Positions 44,866 to 58,365 of a stretch of DNA of 64,000 bases are shown piece by piece. The DNA lies in NCBI RefSeq assembly GCF_018687715.1, contig NC_056762.1, positions 38,210,864 through 38,274,863 on the forward strand, read 5' to 3'. The DNA comes from Carya illinoinensis. Lineage: Eukaryota > Streptophyta > Magnoliopsida > Fagales > Juglandaceae. Position 1 is the stretch's first letter; each line of letters begins with the position of its first letter. The notes under the pieces were generated by a model, which made no database searches, was not told the origin of the DNA, and saw nothing but the letters and a program-made list of their open reading frames with translations. The position numbers and the translations under genes were made by a program.

Positions 44866-45756
44866 TCAGTATGGAGGGCGACCAGTTGCCCAGTATGCCT
44901 CAGCTGGCAATTGAACGGAGTTGAGAAGATTAGGCGGTAAGCCTTGAAAGAGAGGCGCATTGGCATCTCCCAAAAGCTGCTGCTGCTGACCAACCGCACC
45001 TGGGGACCCAATTGTACCATCTTGCATTGGCACCTGAGTTTCCTCCTCTTCTAGAGGAAGCCTTTCATATGCAGCGTTACTAAAGGAGGCTGCCATGACC
45101 ACAACCGGCCCAGATGCAATTAGCGTTCCAACAACACTACCCCCCACCACCTGTCCTTGTCCTCCTGCTAAATATATAGTCAATCCTGTCGCAGCAGGTG
45201 GTGCTGGTGGTGGTAAGAACGACCCGGCTAGAGATAAGATCTCGAACCGACCGTGTAAAGTCACGATTGCACCGGGTGAGGCCGGCTGCCTGAGTGTTAC
45301 ATTAGTCACTGTGCCGGTCCCACTCATTATGCAGACCCCTCTCTGGCGTCTCCTTGCGAAGGTAGCGACACTCTCAACAATATCACACCCATCACCGATT
45401 TCCATTACATGGGTGCGAAGAGCATTGGCGCTGTCGCGTGTGATGATGATCGGTGGCTTGGGCTTGTTCTTGGATCCGGCTGGTCTTCCACGGGGTCTCC
45501 TTGTCATCTCTCCTTCTCCTGGGGCCATGACGAGTTCGTTGCCTTCACTGGTATTGATGTTATTGTTGCTGCTGCTGTTATTTTCATCACGATCTCGTTT
45601 CTGGGGCCGGTTTAGGCCACTGCTTCCGCTTTGCTCATCTTCTGAATTTTGTTGTTGTTGGTGATGAAATTGCTGTTGTTGATGGTGGTGTAGATGAAGA
45701 TCTCTTGTGTGGAAAGGAGGGGGAAGAGAATGGCCATGTGCTGCAACTGGATCCAT
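44866..45756 (-). CDS. AHL22-like: AT-hook motif nuclear-localized protein, AHL22-like
   Basis: 296 residues, uninterrupted. Residues 19-36 are His/Gln-rich, 50-75 Asn/Ser-rich. One type I AT-hook lies at 86-97 ([12 protein letters not shown]), followed by a PPC/DUF296 domain from about 103 to 240 with the GRFEIL trimer and partner motif at 169-174. The C-terminus ends YWATGRPPY, as in Arabidopsis AHL22, and the start MDPVAAHGH and middle [11 protein letters not shown] also agree. Such proteins bind AT-rich DNA in the nucleus, form trimers, recruit chromatin factors and restrain hypocotyl growth and flowering. No intron, as usual for the clade. A TATATAT run on the minus strand near 46355-46361 could be its promoter TATA box if the leader is about 600 bases or contains an intron. 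Confidence 0.95.
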   Translation of the reverse strand: MDPVAAHGHSLPPPFHTRDLHLHHHQQQQFHHQQQQNSEDEQSGSSGLNRPQKRDRDENNSSSNNNINTSEGNELVMAPGEGEMTRRPRGRPAGSKNKPKPPIIITRDSANALRTHVMEIGDGCDIVESVATFARRRQRGVCIMSGTGTVTNVTLRQPASPGAIVTLHGRFEILSLAGSFLPPPAPPAATGLTIYLAGGQGQVVGGSVVGTLIASGPVVVMAASFSNAAYERLPLEEEETQVPMQDGTIGSPGAVGQQQQLLGDANAPLFQGLPPNLLNSVQLPAEAYWATGRPPY

Positions 45757-46500
45757 TAGTTTTTGAGTACTTTCTACCTTCTGTTCTTATCTCAAAACGC
45801 TCACTTCCTTAATCTAGATAGAAACCAAGCATAATTAGACCAAGAAATGGAAAGACCAAGGAGTAAAGGTTCTACAATTTTAAAAGAAGAACAAAGAAAG
45901 TGGGAGCACAAGGTAATAAACAATAAGATGACTTCTGGGTGTTACCCTTTTCTCGCTGTATGTGTTGCTTGCTTTCTTGTTTCTTTATCTAGTTTAATGA
46001 ACTAAGTATTACTAGCCTTCAACGGAAAGGAGAGAATGAGTGGATTTTTGGTGTCATCCACCGAATTATCAGCGGAACTTACCATCTTTTAGGGGAGCTT
46101 TTGTACGTGTGACTTTAGTTTCTCCTGGTGGTCTTGTTGAGAGTTTTGGGAGAGATGAAGAGGAAAAGGATAAGTTTGGGGTTCTGATCTTCTTCTCGGG
46201 GATAGTGTTGGGTTAGGGTTAGATTGACAAAATAAATCAGAGATGGGTTTGGTTTCGGTAAGACTGCGTGCTCATGGGCGGTGGATGGGTCCCCACATAT
46301 CTCTCTCTCTCCTTTGTTGATCTGTCAACGCTCCACGTTCTCTCTCTTTCTTGCATATATATCAGATCGAGCGAGAGGAAATTAATTTTTTAAGCTTTCT
46401 TAACTTCGCATGGGTCCAAATTACAATCTCCAAGCTCATTTGATCTTCAGCTTATAAACCACACTTCTCCTGCTTCGATCTTACAAATATGGTCACAATG
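45757..46500 (-). promoter_or_regulatory. Upstream region of the AHL gene
   Basis: Sequence 5' of the AHL start codon. It contains a possible leader, several CT/GA-rich stretches (46305-46350), and a TATATAT run around 46355. No specific operator can be named. Confidence 0.35.
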
Positions 46501-48337
46501 TTTTCTACGCTCGATAAGTCTCAAATCTCATCAACCTTCCCCCCCCTCCCCTCTCTCTTTACCTCGTTATTTATTTATTTTTTTTTTCACATCTAAGATC
46601 CACGATTCTGTGTTTAAAGATATCTTAGATATGTACAAATGCTCTGTTCCAAAAACTCATAAACGAGCTATATATTCAATGCATGTTTGCAACAACTCTT
46701 AGAATTGTTTAATTAATTATAACACTACTGAAGAACTTTTAACAACATATGAAAAATCTGCCTTGCTGTAACCTTAGGACCACGTACAACCAGCTTATCT
46801 ATGATCGCTTGGTAATTTACAAAGCAAAACTATTAATGAAGAGAAAACAGTAGATCAAACAGGTTTTAACAACGTACGTAGGAAACACATGATAAACGTG
46901 TTTACGTACAGTGGTGGTTGGTTAATTTAAGCGAAACAGAAACTGGGACATGATCAACGTACGAGAAGGACAGAGAGAGCAAGGTAGATCAAGTGCGTGC
47001 TTCAATTTTCTAGATGCCCCACATGCTCCACTTTTGTCTACAAATTGATCCATCTTTATCTCTTGAAGTCTAAAACCATAGCGTTATGGTCCACAAGATG
47101 CTTTTGTAAGGCAAAGAGACACGTGTTTGTCCCCCCGCCTTTTTCGGGTCTATTCATGATCTGAACTTGATGTGTATATATATTGGATTGGGTTGCCCTA
47201 GCTAGGTTAGTATTATATATGGTCATGACCAGGTGAAATTCTCGTTGGCTATCGGTCGGTAGCTAGGGCAGTTCATGATGGTATACGGAGCGTACATGAC
47301 CAAAGGGGCGGGAAGAGCTACTGAATCTAGGTCAGTCAGTCAGTCAGTCATGACCTTGTCGTCGCCTTTAATTTGTAATGGGTAGTGATGGGGTTAGTTA
47401 CTACTATATTACCATATTTATTACTTATAAAGTATTAAAAAAATTTATTTATTTTTATTATATTTTTCTTTAAATATTTTTTAACATCTTTAAACATTAA
47501 AAAAAATTAAAAAAATATAAATTTATTAATAGTTACTTATTTAAATATTAAGTAAAATTAAAAATTAAAAAAAATAAATACTAAAAAAATAGTAAATAAA
47601 TAGTAGAAAGATAATAACCTTTATCATTTTCCATATGTAATACTGGTGAATTAAAATTCAGTACACAACGGGCCATCCAAGGACGTACTACTGTACTACC
47701 TAGCACTCTAAGAACAAATCCAAATACAAAATTATATACTTGAGATTTTATTTCAGAAAAACTCCAGCATTAAATTATATATTTTTGAGTTAACATAATA
47801 ATTAAATACTATTTTATTATTATTATTAATTTTTTTCTTAAAATTAATTTTTTTATATATATTTTATCATTGGCATCCACTTCATACATTTGAAATTAAT
47901 AATACAAATATAATAATAAAAAATAAAATTTATCTATATATTATATTAAAAATATAATAAAATGATAAAAAATATATAATATATTATAATAGAATGAAGG
48001 TAAAGGTGAAGGTGAAGGTTGTGTTGTGTTATTGAGAGAGGAAGAAGAGGAAAGTGTTTAGACTTGAGAGAGAGATCAGAGAGTGGGAGGAGAGAGAAAA
48101 ATTAATAAAATAGCATTTGAATAATAAATAGTGCATCTACAAACATGTATTGACACTGTTTATAGAATCATAGCTATGGAAATATTTTCACATGCATAAT
48201 TCAATGTAGTCAATTTAATGGTCTAATTATATAAATATGTGTTTGCATTTGCATATAAATAAACCGATGCATGTCAATGCTTTAAGGGGGCCAAAATTGC
48301 ATTCTTTGAATTGAATTGATTCAGTTTATAATAACAA

Positions 48338-48470
48338 GAAATGATATTTATAATTGTAAAGTATACAAGTGTCATATAATTTTTTTTAAAAATAAGTAAA
48401 TACGGGATCTACATAAAAAAACTAATTTTTTAATAGTAGACTCCACTCTTATAATTATGAAATTTGCTAT
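48338..48470. mobile_element. MITE, family C
   Basis: Begins AGAAATGATATTTATAATTG and contains CTAATTTTTTAATAGTAGAC and GGGATCTAC, matching in order the reverse of copies at 22653 and 13680. The right end is not sharp. Confidence 0.5.
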
Positions 48471-51400
48471 CTAGCTGTCTATACTACACATTGCATTTGT
48501 TTTAATTTTTTTATTCCTATTAAATTAATTGAGTTCTTATACTCATTATCCCTAAACTATATTATATTCTTACTAAGGAAAAAAATAAAAAGATAAAAAA
48601 TAAAAACATATGTACGGTGTAGATCAGTTCAATGATGAGTATAATTTTTCTATAATTATTAAACAAATTGTTATCATTACATATCCACATTTCTTGAGCG
48701 ATTATATATGCACATTTAATTATATATATATATATATCCCCTCCAGTCGTGTGTTGCCCCGCGAGCCACAAAGGCAATTAAGCATTAATATTCGTCAACG
48801 TAGGCATTGGGATTAAGAATAATAATACGTATACGCACAACTGTTTTACAATCAGCCAAAATCATGAGCATAGTATTATTTTATTAAAAATATAGATTGA
48901 GATTTATTTTTTTAATTTCTAGTTTTCTATATGATTTAAAATTCAAATTTGGCAAAGCCGATTATTGTAAAATTGTTTCAATATATATATATATATATAA
49001 TATGATCCCGATCGTCGCTATTTTGGAAACATATCATTTGTTTCCAAATGATCTACGTACATACTCTTGTGTACTTCACCCTAAGAGACATTATATATAT
49101 ATTTTTTATGTAGTGAACCATAGCGATCTGCAATCGATCGTTAACTGTCATTAACGTTACTGATCAGCAACATCTTATGGGGTAGGGCCATTGCTGCCAC
49201 AAGGTGCTATATATCCCTTTTGGGGATCAGTAAGAGTTAATTGGAACTGGCCGGGCGCGCACCTTGACTTAAGCCTGTCTAAATTAACAGGATGATCAAT
49301 CTGCCTCAAGCCTAAGTACATTCTTTAAAAGAATCAAAACTGAATGTCGATGTAATACCAATATAAATATAAATATATATATATATATACACATAAGTGA
49401 AAGAATGATGAAGGAATCATAGTTTGACTGGATAATCCAGAGTGTTTTGGGGGAGGGGGGTCGGAGGAATGAGAGTAAAAGACGCTTAAGAGGCGCTGAC
49501 AAGCACGCAGAAAGCGCCAGTATTACAGGAGCGCTGGAGAGTTTGCTGATTCTGAAACTGAAAGAAAGACACTCGTATGACCCGCGAGTGCAAACCCATG
49601 CATTAAAAGATGCTCTTTGTCGGGCTCTCTCATGGCGGGCCCCCTCTACACACACTTCTTAGATCGATCTTTTGCACCACTCTTCAACATCCAAGCCTCT
49701 GTCCTCAAAAGAGCTGATCTTGTTATAAGCCAAGAAATAAGAACCCAAACTCGTATACAACCCTCCAAAGGCAACCAAGGATAAGAGACAGCTGAAATGG
49801 ACTTAATTTTATGGTTAAGCATCCTAGCTAACTATTTCTTGGGCACTGCTGGTTTTCTGTCATCTAAATACATGAATCTCATATTGATGTTCTGTACATG
49901 ATAATAATAATATTTTAAAAAAAAAAGTTTCTACCTTTCATTTTCTGGCCTACTGATTGTCCTCATCAGTGAATACGATCGATTAATTATTTGGTCATAT
50001 GATCACAACGAATTATCAAGAAAAGCTCAGTAAAATATTACTCATGTTATGAAGTAATGAATCTATTAGATCACAAGGATGGATCTATCATCCATATCTC
50101 AAAGAAAAAGATTGTATGATTAATTTTGAGGCCTAAAGTGAAAGAGATATTAAGGTTGCGTTTGGTTTCTCAACTTATCTCATCTAATCATTATAATTTT
50201 TTCAACTTTCAATTTTTATCTTAACTCATTTCAACTTAATTCAACTCAACTCAACAACTAAATGTTTTTGGAGATAGAATCTAATCTTTCATGCATTGAT
50301 TTCTTTCTAATCATCAGTTTAGAAATTAAAATTTGAATAACAATTTCAAGAAATCTTTCCCTCTCCTCCTTTGGAGGATGGAGACTGGATACCCTATCCT
50401 CATTTGGAGGTTAGAGGATGGTTATCTCTATTTTTATATAGTGTTATATTTTCAGACAAACCGGAATTGAAATCTCTATTTTTATAGATTCTCATATCTC
50501 AATTTTGTCATTAGAGAGCTTATAGAAGTTATAAAGACAATGCCCGTCATAAAAAATTTGTGTGTGGGAAAGTTCTAAATATATGAGTAGTTTGGCTTAT
50601 AATATGAGTTTTTTCAATATTTATCAATCACACCTGTAACTTCGGTTTCATTGAATGAAATGAATTCTATTTCTTATATATAAAAAAAATTACTGATTAT
50701 ATATTAATTCTAATTTCTATTAGATATATTTGGTAAGGCTTCTGTTGAGTATTATTCTTACGAGATGAGCTAGCTTATGCTTATATTTAGAGGATTTTAT
50801 AGTACATGACTCCACTTGATCTTTCGATTCTCTTATTAAAATAATAAAATTAAAAAAAAATAATTCATTGGTAATTAGCTTATCATTAATGATATATCTC
50901 CACTCACAGTCCATTTACTTTTGCCCATATCATGATGATGATGATGGAGCATTTTAAATGGTTTGGCGCACAATGTTGGCATATCATGGTGACCTTTTAA
51001 CGAGGAGCTAGATCGATCGAATAATGGACTGGCTAATTGAACGAATTAAATTCAATTCATGCCTTTGTCTCAGAAATTTGTCTATTTAAAACTTATACTT
51101 ATTAGCATTACTCGTATAATTAATAGTAAGTCAGACCTAACCCCAGTTGTCTTGAAGCTGATAGAACATAACTCTATAAATTTATATGATAATGATATTA
51201 GACTAGTATTCCCTTTATAAAAGAAAAGACCTCTTGCATGCCATGTTGGGTTAGAAATTTTGTGAAATGAATCATGGAAACATTAGTCAGTCTTCTGCTC
51301 ATGTTTCAAATAGCAATAACCATGCATTATCAAGATCACTTTCGGATTCACAAGAGCGGATCATTAATGTCGTAGCTACTGCGAGGAGGATAAGGCTGAG

Positions 51401-51808
51401 GAGTCACGGATTGAGACCTCGGAATCTGCAGATTGAACAGCATGATGATCTAATGCGTTGAATACTATATATTTGAGATTTTTCCAGCCAGCACAGTCCT
51501 GATATGTAGACGTCAGGAATTTAGATGAAAGTTTGAAATTAATGAAGTTGATCAGGTCCACCATGGAAGGAAGGCATGATTCTACCTTGAGCTAGAGAGA
51601 ATGAGTGTAGTATCCTAGACCATATATAATTAATATATATGGTTAATTAAGACATTATATCTTAATCTAATTTATCTCATTAATAATAAACAAATCAACC
51701 CGTCACCATCTCCATGATTTAAGCAATTAAATGCCATATTGAATTAGCAAGTCAATGCATGCGAGGCTAGCTAAAACAAGATGGAATAGAGGAATTTAAG
51801 GGAAGAGA

Positions 51809-51810
<2 letters not shown>

Positions 51811-51840
<30 letters not shown>
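51811..51840 (+). repeat. Run of 30 G
   Basis: Thirty consecutive G follow a GAGAGA stretch. The true length may differ because such runs sequence poorly. Confidence 0.85.
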
Positions 51841-51841
<1 letters not shown>

Positions 51842-52390
51842 TATAATTATTAATTAAGTAATTAATTAATTCAATTCCATCCCTGTGAAAGGCATCTATG
51901 ACCTCAAATCTGTCTCGGGGTTGCATGTGTCGTTATCATCGGCCCTTTATTTCCGGCACTGGACTACTGTTGCAGTATATCAACGTACGTATAGTACAAT
52001 ATCTCATGTCTATGGGAAAACCAAATGATCCTTTCACAAGTGGGAGTTAATTAATTGTCATATATTGACAAGAGTATTGGAGCTATTTCTTAAATTTAGA
52101 GTCTACCTAAGCAAACGACAAACCGGGACACCTGCATGATTAATATTGGCAGTTTATCAAATTGGAATCTTTCATCATGGAGCCCTAGGCTTGCTAGATC
52201 ATTGCGTGAAATAACATGCATTACCCAGTTTTCCTGCATTCATGTACGTGTCAAATTAAAATCCCGGCCTTTCACTTTGAAGGTTAGCTAGATAGATGTG
52301 AATTAGTCCTAGAACTAAGCATGCGTATCTTAATTTGTGTTAAAAGTGGTTGTTAAAGAAATAAAATCCATATTGATCATGTCAACTAGC

Positions 52391-52779
52391 TAGTTTAAAA
52401 ACTCGACCATTGATCCAAAAATCTTAGGATTGTTGGATACTAATTTGGTTAAATCTTTAACTTTCAAGTCATAACATTCTACCATGCTTCCTAATCCAAC
52501 ATTTATGACGGCCCACTCTATCAACACTGACCTGGTGGTAACCATTTTCCTTTTGGCAGCTTAACCCATCAATCTATCAGTATTCAATGACTTAATACTA
52601 TGCTCATATATAGTTTTAAAACATTTTAATCCAACCTATAGGTCACCCTCTCCGTGACTTAAACTTGTGACATGGTCTCTGCTCTGATACCAATTGTTAA
52701 AGACTAAACCATTGATCTAAAAACACTAGGACTGTTGGATACTAATTTGATTAAACCTTTAACTTTCAAGATCATAACA
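52391..52779 (-). mobile_element. TRIM-like miniature LTR retrotransposon
   Basis: 389 bp in all. Two related terminal repeats of about 85 bp lie at 52391-52476 and 52695-52779 in direct orientation, sharing ACCATTGATC, TTGGATACTAATTTG, TTTAACTTTCAAG and the ending ATAACA. Immediately inside the right repeat the minus strand carries a perfect initiator-Met primer-binding site (TGGTATCAGAGC, 52681-52692), two bases from the repeat. The 200-bp interior has no coding sequence. Short LTRs plus primer-binding site and no genes define TRIM elements, which depend on other elements to move. No convincing target duplication is visible. Confidence 0.8.
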
Positions 52780-53824
52780 ATTAGCTAGCAAGCTTTATAG
52801 GTACTTTGCTAGACTGTTCTTGAAATTAGCATGCATGCCGTCATAGTATTGAATTAGCTAGGTGTTGTTTGAGCTAATTAATCAAAACCATATTCTCCAT
52901 TCTATATATATAATTTAATTAATTTGTACATATATATGAGTGAAAAGAAGGGTTATTATAATCATGATAAATTAAACAACTTAATTCATATTTCTCAGTC
53001 GTTAGATATTAGACTTTTAACTAAAGCAAGTGATAATTATATTAGTGAAATTATATATATATATATATGTTCAACGGAAATTCCTTGATCTAATCAAATA
53101 GATACTTTAATGAACACTTATCTTACCAATTCAAACAACGAAGTCCAAAGTCATGATCAACAAAATGATCATATATAAATATCAAAACCAGTAAATTATA
53201 CGTATGAGCAGAAGATTTTGTTGACAAACTGGCCGGGATCGGAATATATAGCTTGATTTCTACTACTCCACATTGAGTACTCTAGATCAACTCCAGAATT
53301 CAGCTACAACATTAATTACCTCATGAACAAACTTATCTGGAATTGGGAATATTATATAGGGATTAATGATCATGTGACGCAGAGAGATCATGATCATCTA
53401 GCAAATTACTCCCTCTAGCCAGCAACATTAATTAAGTAAAGATAAGTAAAAAAATTTCGACAGTAATCTCGAGTAGTACTTGCCTGGCTACATGATGTCG
53501 ATCTAGTTATTTTCTAGATGACATGCAATTTCGTGAGTTCTATTACAATTAGAATGTATAACTTTCATTGTCAAGCTGTTTTAGAACATGACTATTAATT
53601 TTCCCACTCTTCTTTTTCTCATTATCAACTGCTTTGGTTGATTTTAGTTACAAGATTTTGCACCGAATTCAGCGAACTGGAGTTTCCGCAAGAGTAGTGG
53701 AGGATCTCAAACTCATGATCATGTTTTGAGTGCTGCTACGTACCAGAGAATATGACTATATAATATCCTGGGCCAGGCTTATTTCATTATCCCCAAACGC
53801 ACGTACTAAGTCCCATTAGCCGTC

Positions 53825-54046
53825 ATGACTTCTCTCTCAGCCCAAGCAAATGACAGGAGAACGCAGGCCCGAGATGCCGCCGACTCGGAAGAACAACGAA
53901 AGCCAGAGATCATACGACTTCTCGATGTGCTACAGTCTTACGTGTTAAAGTTTCATCCAAATTGGAATGAACTTTATCGCTACAAGAAGAAGATTAAACT
54001 AGAGATCATCACAAACTTGGAAAAACTTTCGCTTCCTAAAAATTAA
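53825..54046 (+). CDS. Small unrecognised reading frame
   Basis: 73 codons from MTSLSAQANDRRTQARD to LEKLSLPKN. The C-terminal two thirds (LLDVLQSYVLKFHPNWNELY and a Lys-rich stretch) look like ordinary globular or helical protein rather than random translation, and codon choice is not AT-extreme. I do not recognise the family. It could be one exon of a small gene or a fragment. A second frame at 51267-51461 is too far away to link with confidence. Confidence 0.25.
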   Translation: MTSLSAQANDRRTQARDAADSEEQRKPEIIRLLDVLQSYVLKFHPNWNELYRYKKKIKLEIITNLEKLSLPKN

Positions 54047-54900
54047 AGTTTGTCGCTAACATGTCAAAAAGAGAGAAAATTCTATCATATCAAGTTATGC
54101 CAGCATGCAATGCGAAGAGTCATATATAGACCATCCATATCAGCCCGTTTATAAATAGAAGAACTTTTTGAACTTATCTTAATTTGTTCAATTGATATTA
54201 ACATAAGGATAAGCTCATTGTCGCCACATATTCAAGTATATATATACGCCAATGCAGTTGGTGCGTGGGTCATAAATAAAAGCGTTTGTAAATATTACAG
54301 ATAGGACGAACATTAATTTTCTAGCTAGATTGTGACTCGATTTATACTATAACTATCATGCATTCTCGTTTTACACGAATAAATTAGAACTGAAAAAGGT
54401 ACAAGTTTCATAACCATTAATTAATGCACTACGTACGTACATCTACCATATTATCATTTTTAATTGCTTCGGATTTGATTTAATTTTTTTTCTAAATAAG
54501 CAAATATCATTAAGAAATGGAAAGCGATCGAGGTACATATGGAGGGTGTAGGGTTTTTCAACAAACATCCATTATAACAATTAAAGCATTAAAGTGAAAA
54601 AGAAATTGAGTTTCGGGACCAAAAACTTGGTCCCTACCCATATCTGGTAAAAGAAGACACCATCTTATATTACGGTATTTTACAGGTTGTACAGTTGTGC
54701 GAACTATGATAACACTGATAGAAATGATGGTTGTTGTCTTGAAATGTTTTTTAAAATAATCTATATTTTCTTTCTCAAGATCATCTGTTAATTAGGAAAA
54801 ATGAAAATATGGTAAGAAGATCAATATCGAACAGGCTAGATTGTAGCGGATTGAATTTCTTTACACTCGCTTGTGGCATGTGTGGTCCGCCGGTGATTGT

Positions 54901-54918
54901 GGGGTGGGGTGGGGTGGG
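54901..54918 (+). other. Potential G-quadruplex
   Basis: GGGGTGGGGTGGGGTGGG: four G blocks separated by single T, the most stable loop arrangement for an intramolecular quadruplex. It is intergenic, 4.7 kb upstream of the MATE gene. Confidence 0.8.
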
Positions 54919-55732
54919 TTTGATATGGAAGATCTTGAGTTTGTGTGTCGTGTTCGATATTCATTAATTAAGCACCCAAGCTAGCCAGCTTTATTATTGG
55001 CGGAACAAAGTAAGGAGGAACACTCTGATATTCCACTAAAAGTATTTTATATATGACATCACCTTAGATAGGTATTTGAAAATACAATTTCAAAGTCGAT
55101 TCCACGTGGAAATTACGGAAATTTCAGATTTAAAGAAGGTAATTAATGGAGCCGCGCGCATGCGGAAATTATAGAATATATAATATTTGTGAAATAGGTA
55201 CGATGCTATAATGTTTATAATGAAACGAGAAGTGCGTGTCCATAAAAATAAAATTTTATATTATAAGCTTCTGAAATTTAATTTATAATAAAATTATTTT
55301 ATAATTTAACATATTATAGTAAATTATGTTAACTTATAAATTGATTTTTATCTAATTTTTTATAACTAAAATATTTTTCTAACAAAATAGTATATAGTGT
55401 AAATATGATTTTTATTAGGCTGTTGTATAAATATTGAAATGGCTTTATAATTAATATTTTAACTATATTATGTGTCAGTAAAAGTGCAGTAGTAGTATGC
55501 CATTGCATGCATAGACCCCAGTGGGAATTTGGACAGATCCATCTCGCCCAACCTTGTCACCGTCGACAGCGACTTCCACCTTACACGTACATGAGAGTAG
55601 TGGTGGCAGGCATCCGCCTTTTCTTTTTATTGAAAAGTGGCCGTGGATTAAAAAACCAAAAAAACAGCTGCATGCAGCCTCTACCCATACATAAAAAGAA
55701 AAAGCTAGCGAATTATATATGAGTTTTGTTAT

Positions 55733-55893
55733 ATATAAATATAATTATGTATTAATTTATATATTAATATTAATTTATTTATATTTAAAATTTAAATTAA
55801 TATTATTTTTAATAAAATTTACTTTTTAATCAATCACATCACATTAGTATCCAGATTAATACACAATTAACTTACAACTATATTTTTCCATTA
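55733..55893. mobile_element. MITE, family D, second copy
   Basis: Matches 17341-17484 along most of its length: ATTATGTATTAATTTATATA start, AAATTTAAATTAATA, AATCACATCACATTAGTAT, and an end CACAATTAACTTACAACTAT. Its terminal repeats are more eroded than those of the first copy. Confidence 0.6.
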
Positions 55894-58161
55894 TATATAT
55901 ATGCCTCGATGATGATCGATCTATTTTGATTTTTAATTGGGTGCAGTGCCGAAGATTAATGTGTTTAAAAATCAGCGTATTTATGTGTTCCGTTTCGTTA
56001 CATAGTTAAGATGAAAAAAAATGTTTTAAATAATAATAAATAAAATATTATTATAATATAATTTTTTAATATTAATTTTATATTTAAATTTAAAAAATTG
56101 AATTATTTATTATATTTTATATAAAAATTTATAATAATTAGATAAAATAAGATTATTTATTTTTTGATATGCAATCTGGGTTGTCGTTGAACTTTCCTTC
56201 TTTAAATTCCACTGAACTGATGATCATCATCTATTTTTTGTTCATTGCAATTGCATGCGTTTCTGTTAAAGTTGCACTTTGTTGTAACAATATTCTTTGT
56301 GTGTATCTATATATATATATATTATATGGAGTATATGATCTCTTGATCATATATACGTACGCGGTACATTCTCAAACCTTGCAAGAAATTTGCACTTAAA
56401 ATAATCTTATATGTTTTCGGATTGATACTGATTTCCTCGTATCTCTAATGTGGATCCTTAATTATTTCAAAGATTGGATTCTTATTCATGATCATCAAGC
56501 ACTTAACATCGTGATCGTGTAGCAAATCTGCATAAAGAATGGAATATTAGAAGCTCATCAAGGTTGATTCCTCGGCACTTATATTCTTCATCAGCATCCA
56601 ACGGGACCAAGCCTGAGTTCTAGTCAATCAGTCCTGTCTCTCTCTGACCATCGATGATGATGGCCGTGAGGTACGCGGGGAGAGGCCAGGGGGGTAAGAT
56701 CAATTATAGATCGGACATTATATATAGAATGGACAACACTCGATCGATCGCTAGAATTGAGGCTTTGTTTATACTTTCACAAATGGGGAACAAGTGGAAA
56801 ACCGAAGTAGTGCTCATTATAAAGAGAGAAAAAATGATATGATGCCAATATCATTTAGATCAATTGCCAACACCTTGATTTTTTATTAAAAGAGTCAAAG
56901 ATCGAATCCTCTATGTATCAAAAAAAGAGAGAAGATGATATGAACATTGATCCACGAGCACTCCACTGTTCCTTTTCTGGCATTTTTTGAACTAGTGCGT
57001 TTTGGGTTATTTGTTATTTAAAAAAATAACTAAGATCATAGTCTAAAAGACCAAGAGGAGAAAATGATCTTGGCCCCCCATACGAGATTCCGCCTTCATA
57101 AGTGGATCCAACGCATAATATTTAATTAAATAAGTAAAATGTGCAGTAGGATTCAAATTCACTTGTACATTTTAAAGAATTTAAATTAATGAAAAGATGT
57201 AGATTTAATTATTTATTATATTTTTAATACCATATCAAACTAATAGTAAAAATTATTATTGTCGACACATAATAGTAAGATAGAAGTAAGACGAGAATAC
57301 ATATATATGGAAGTAAAGGATTAATATATATATCGGCCATAGTAATATATATCTTGCTTGATTTGTCATGGCTCATACACTGCATGCCGGGCAACAGCAT
57401 CATTAGCTCATATCATACGTGCATTCTAGATCAAATCCAGCCACCCCATATTCTATCATGGCAAAAGGTATCTGGAAGGGGAATTTTAGGCCATTCGTAT
57501 CTTCTTATTACATGAATAATATAAGAGAATGAGAAGATAGATCCGGAGAAAATGGGAAGCGAAGAGCATTAGTATTCGGTTCTTCAATATCCTCTTTCAA
57601 ATTTTGTATAAAAGTCTTAAGTTTTTTATTTTAATGCTGAGTTGATATCAGATAATTTATTTTATTGTTGAGTTGATATCAGATAATTTGATTTGATATA
57701 TAAAATAATAATATTTTATATATTCTATTAAATATAAAAAATAAGTTGAAATAAGTTTAATATTTTTTTAATAAAAAGTTAAAAAGTTTAATTATTTTTT
57801 AATGAAAAGTTAAAAAATTAATACATTCTATTAATAAATGCATGAGAATGTGCTACGGCCAGTTGCTTTTTCAGTCTCTTTTTCCAAGGCGAAAATGCAT
57901 GGGCCAACGACATCTGAGTCTATAAGGGATTTGAAAGCGTGAAATGACTCTCTCTCTTTTTCCTTTTTTTATATTTTCCTTCAGCGACTCTTATGCATTT
58001 AAATAGGCAAGCATCAATTTGCCCTTGCATTCTCACCACGCACTATGAAAATCCACCACCGGCACTCTCACTTCCTTGATAGGCCGTTACAACAGCCCAC
58101 CAATCTGCTCCTTCAGAGAACGAACTCTTCACGAAACCCATGCACTCAAACGTAATTAAGG

Positions 58162-58365
58162 TTTTGACAGTGAGGTAGAATGAAATAATTTTAAATAAAA
58201 ATAAAAATTTGAATAGAATTTTATTATAATATTATTTTTTAATATTATTATTATTTTAAGATTTAAAAAATTGAAAATTATTTATTATATTTTATATGAA
58301 AATTTAAAAAAATTATAATAATGAGATGAGATGAGTTAAAACTATCTTTATATCTAAATCTTTTG
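58162..58365. mobile_element. MITE, family B, with a nearby related empty site
   Basis: Between two TTTTG copies (58162-58166 and 58361-58365) lies 194 bp of AT-rich sequence starting ACAGTGAGGTAGAATG and ending TATCTTTATATCTAAATC. The bordering sequence (CCCATGCACTCAAACGTAAT to the left, TTAATAATAATCCAAGTTCT to the right) recurs without the insert at about 59510-59570. Similar AT-rich elements with ATTTATTATATTTTATAT cores occur at 12950, 23290 and 56005. Confidence 0.7.

Larger units (their letters stand above)
46501..52390. other. Intergenic, AT-rich
   Basis: No gene is supported in about 5.9 kb. Contents: very AT-rich 47400-48000, a family C MITE (48338-48470), TA tracts near 48720, 48978 and 49375, part of a family B-like repeat with CAACTTATCTCATCTAATCA (50160-50275), and a 30-G run (51811-51840). 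Open frames at 49447-49662 and 51267-51461 show no family likeness. Confidence 0.55.

Noticed and set aside
45095..45664. 189-codon frame antisense to the AHL gene
   Set aside because: It is the shadow of a GC-richer coding region; the minus-strand protein matches the AHL family from end to end.
49430..49460. miR395-like sequence (GAGTGTTTTGGGGGAG)
   Set aside because: Several mismatches to the mature miRNA and no complementary arm nearby to form a precursor hairpin.
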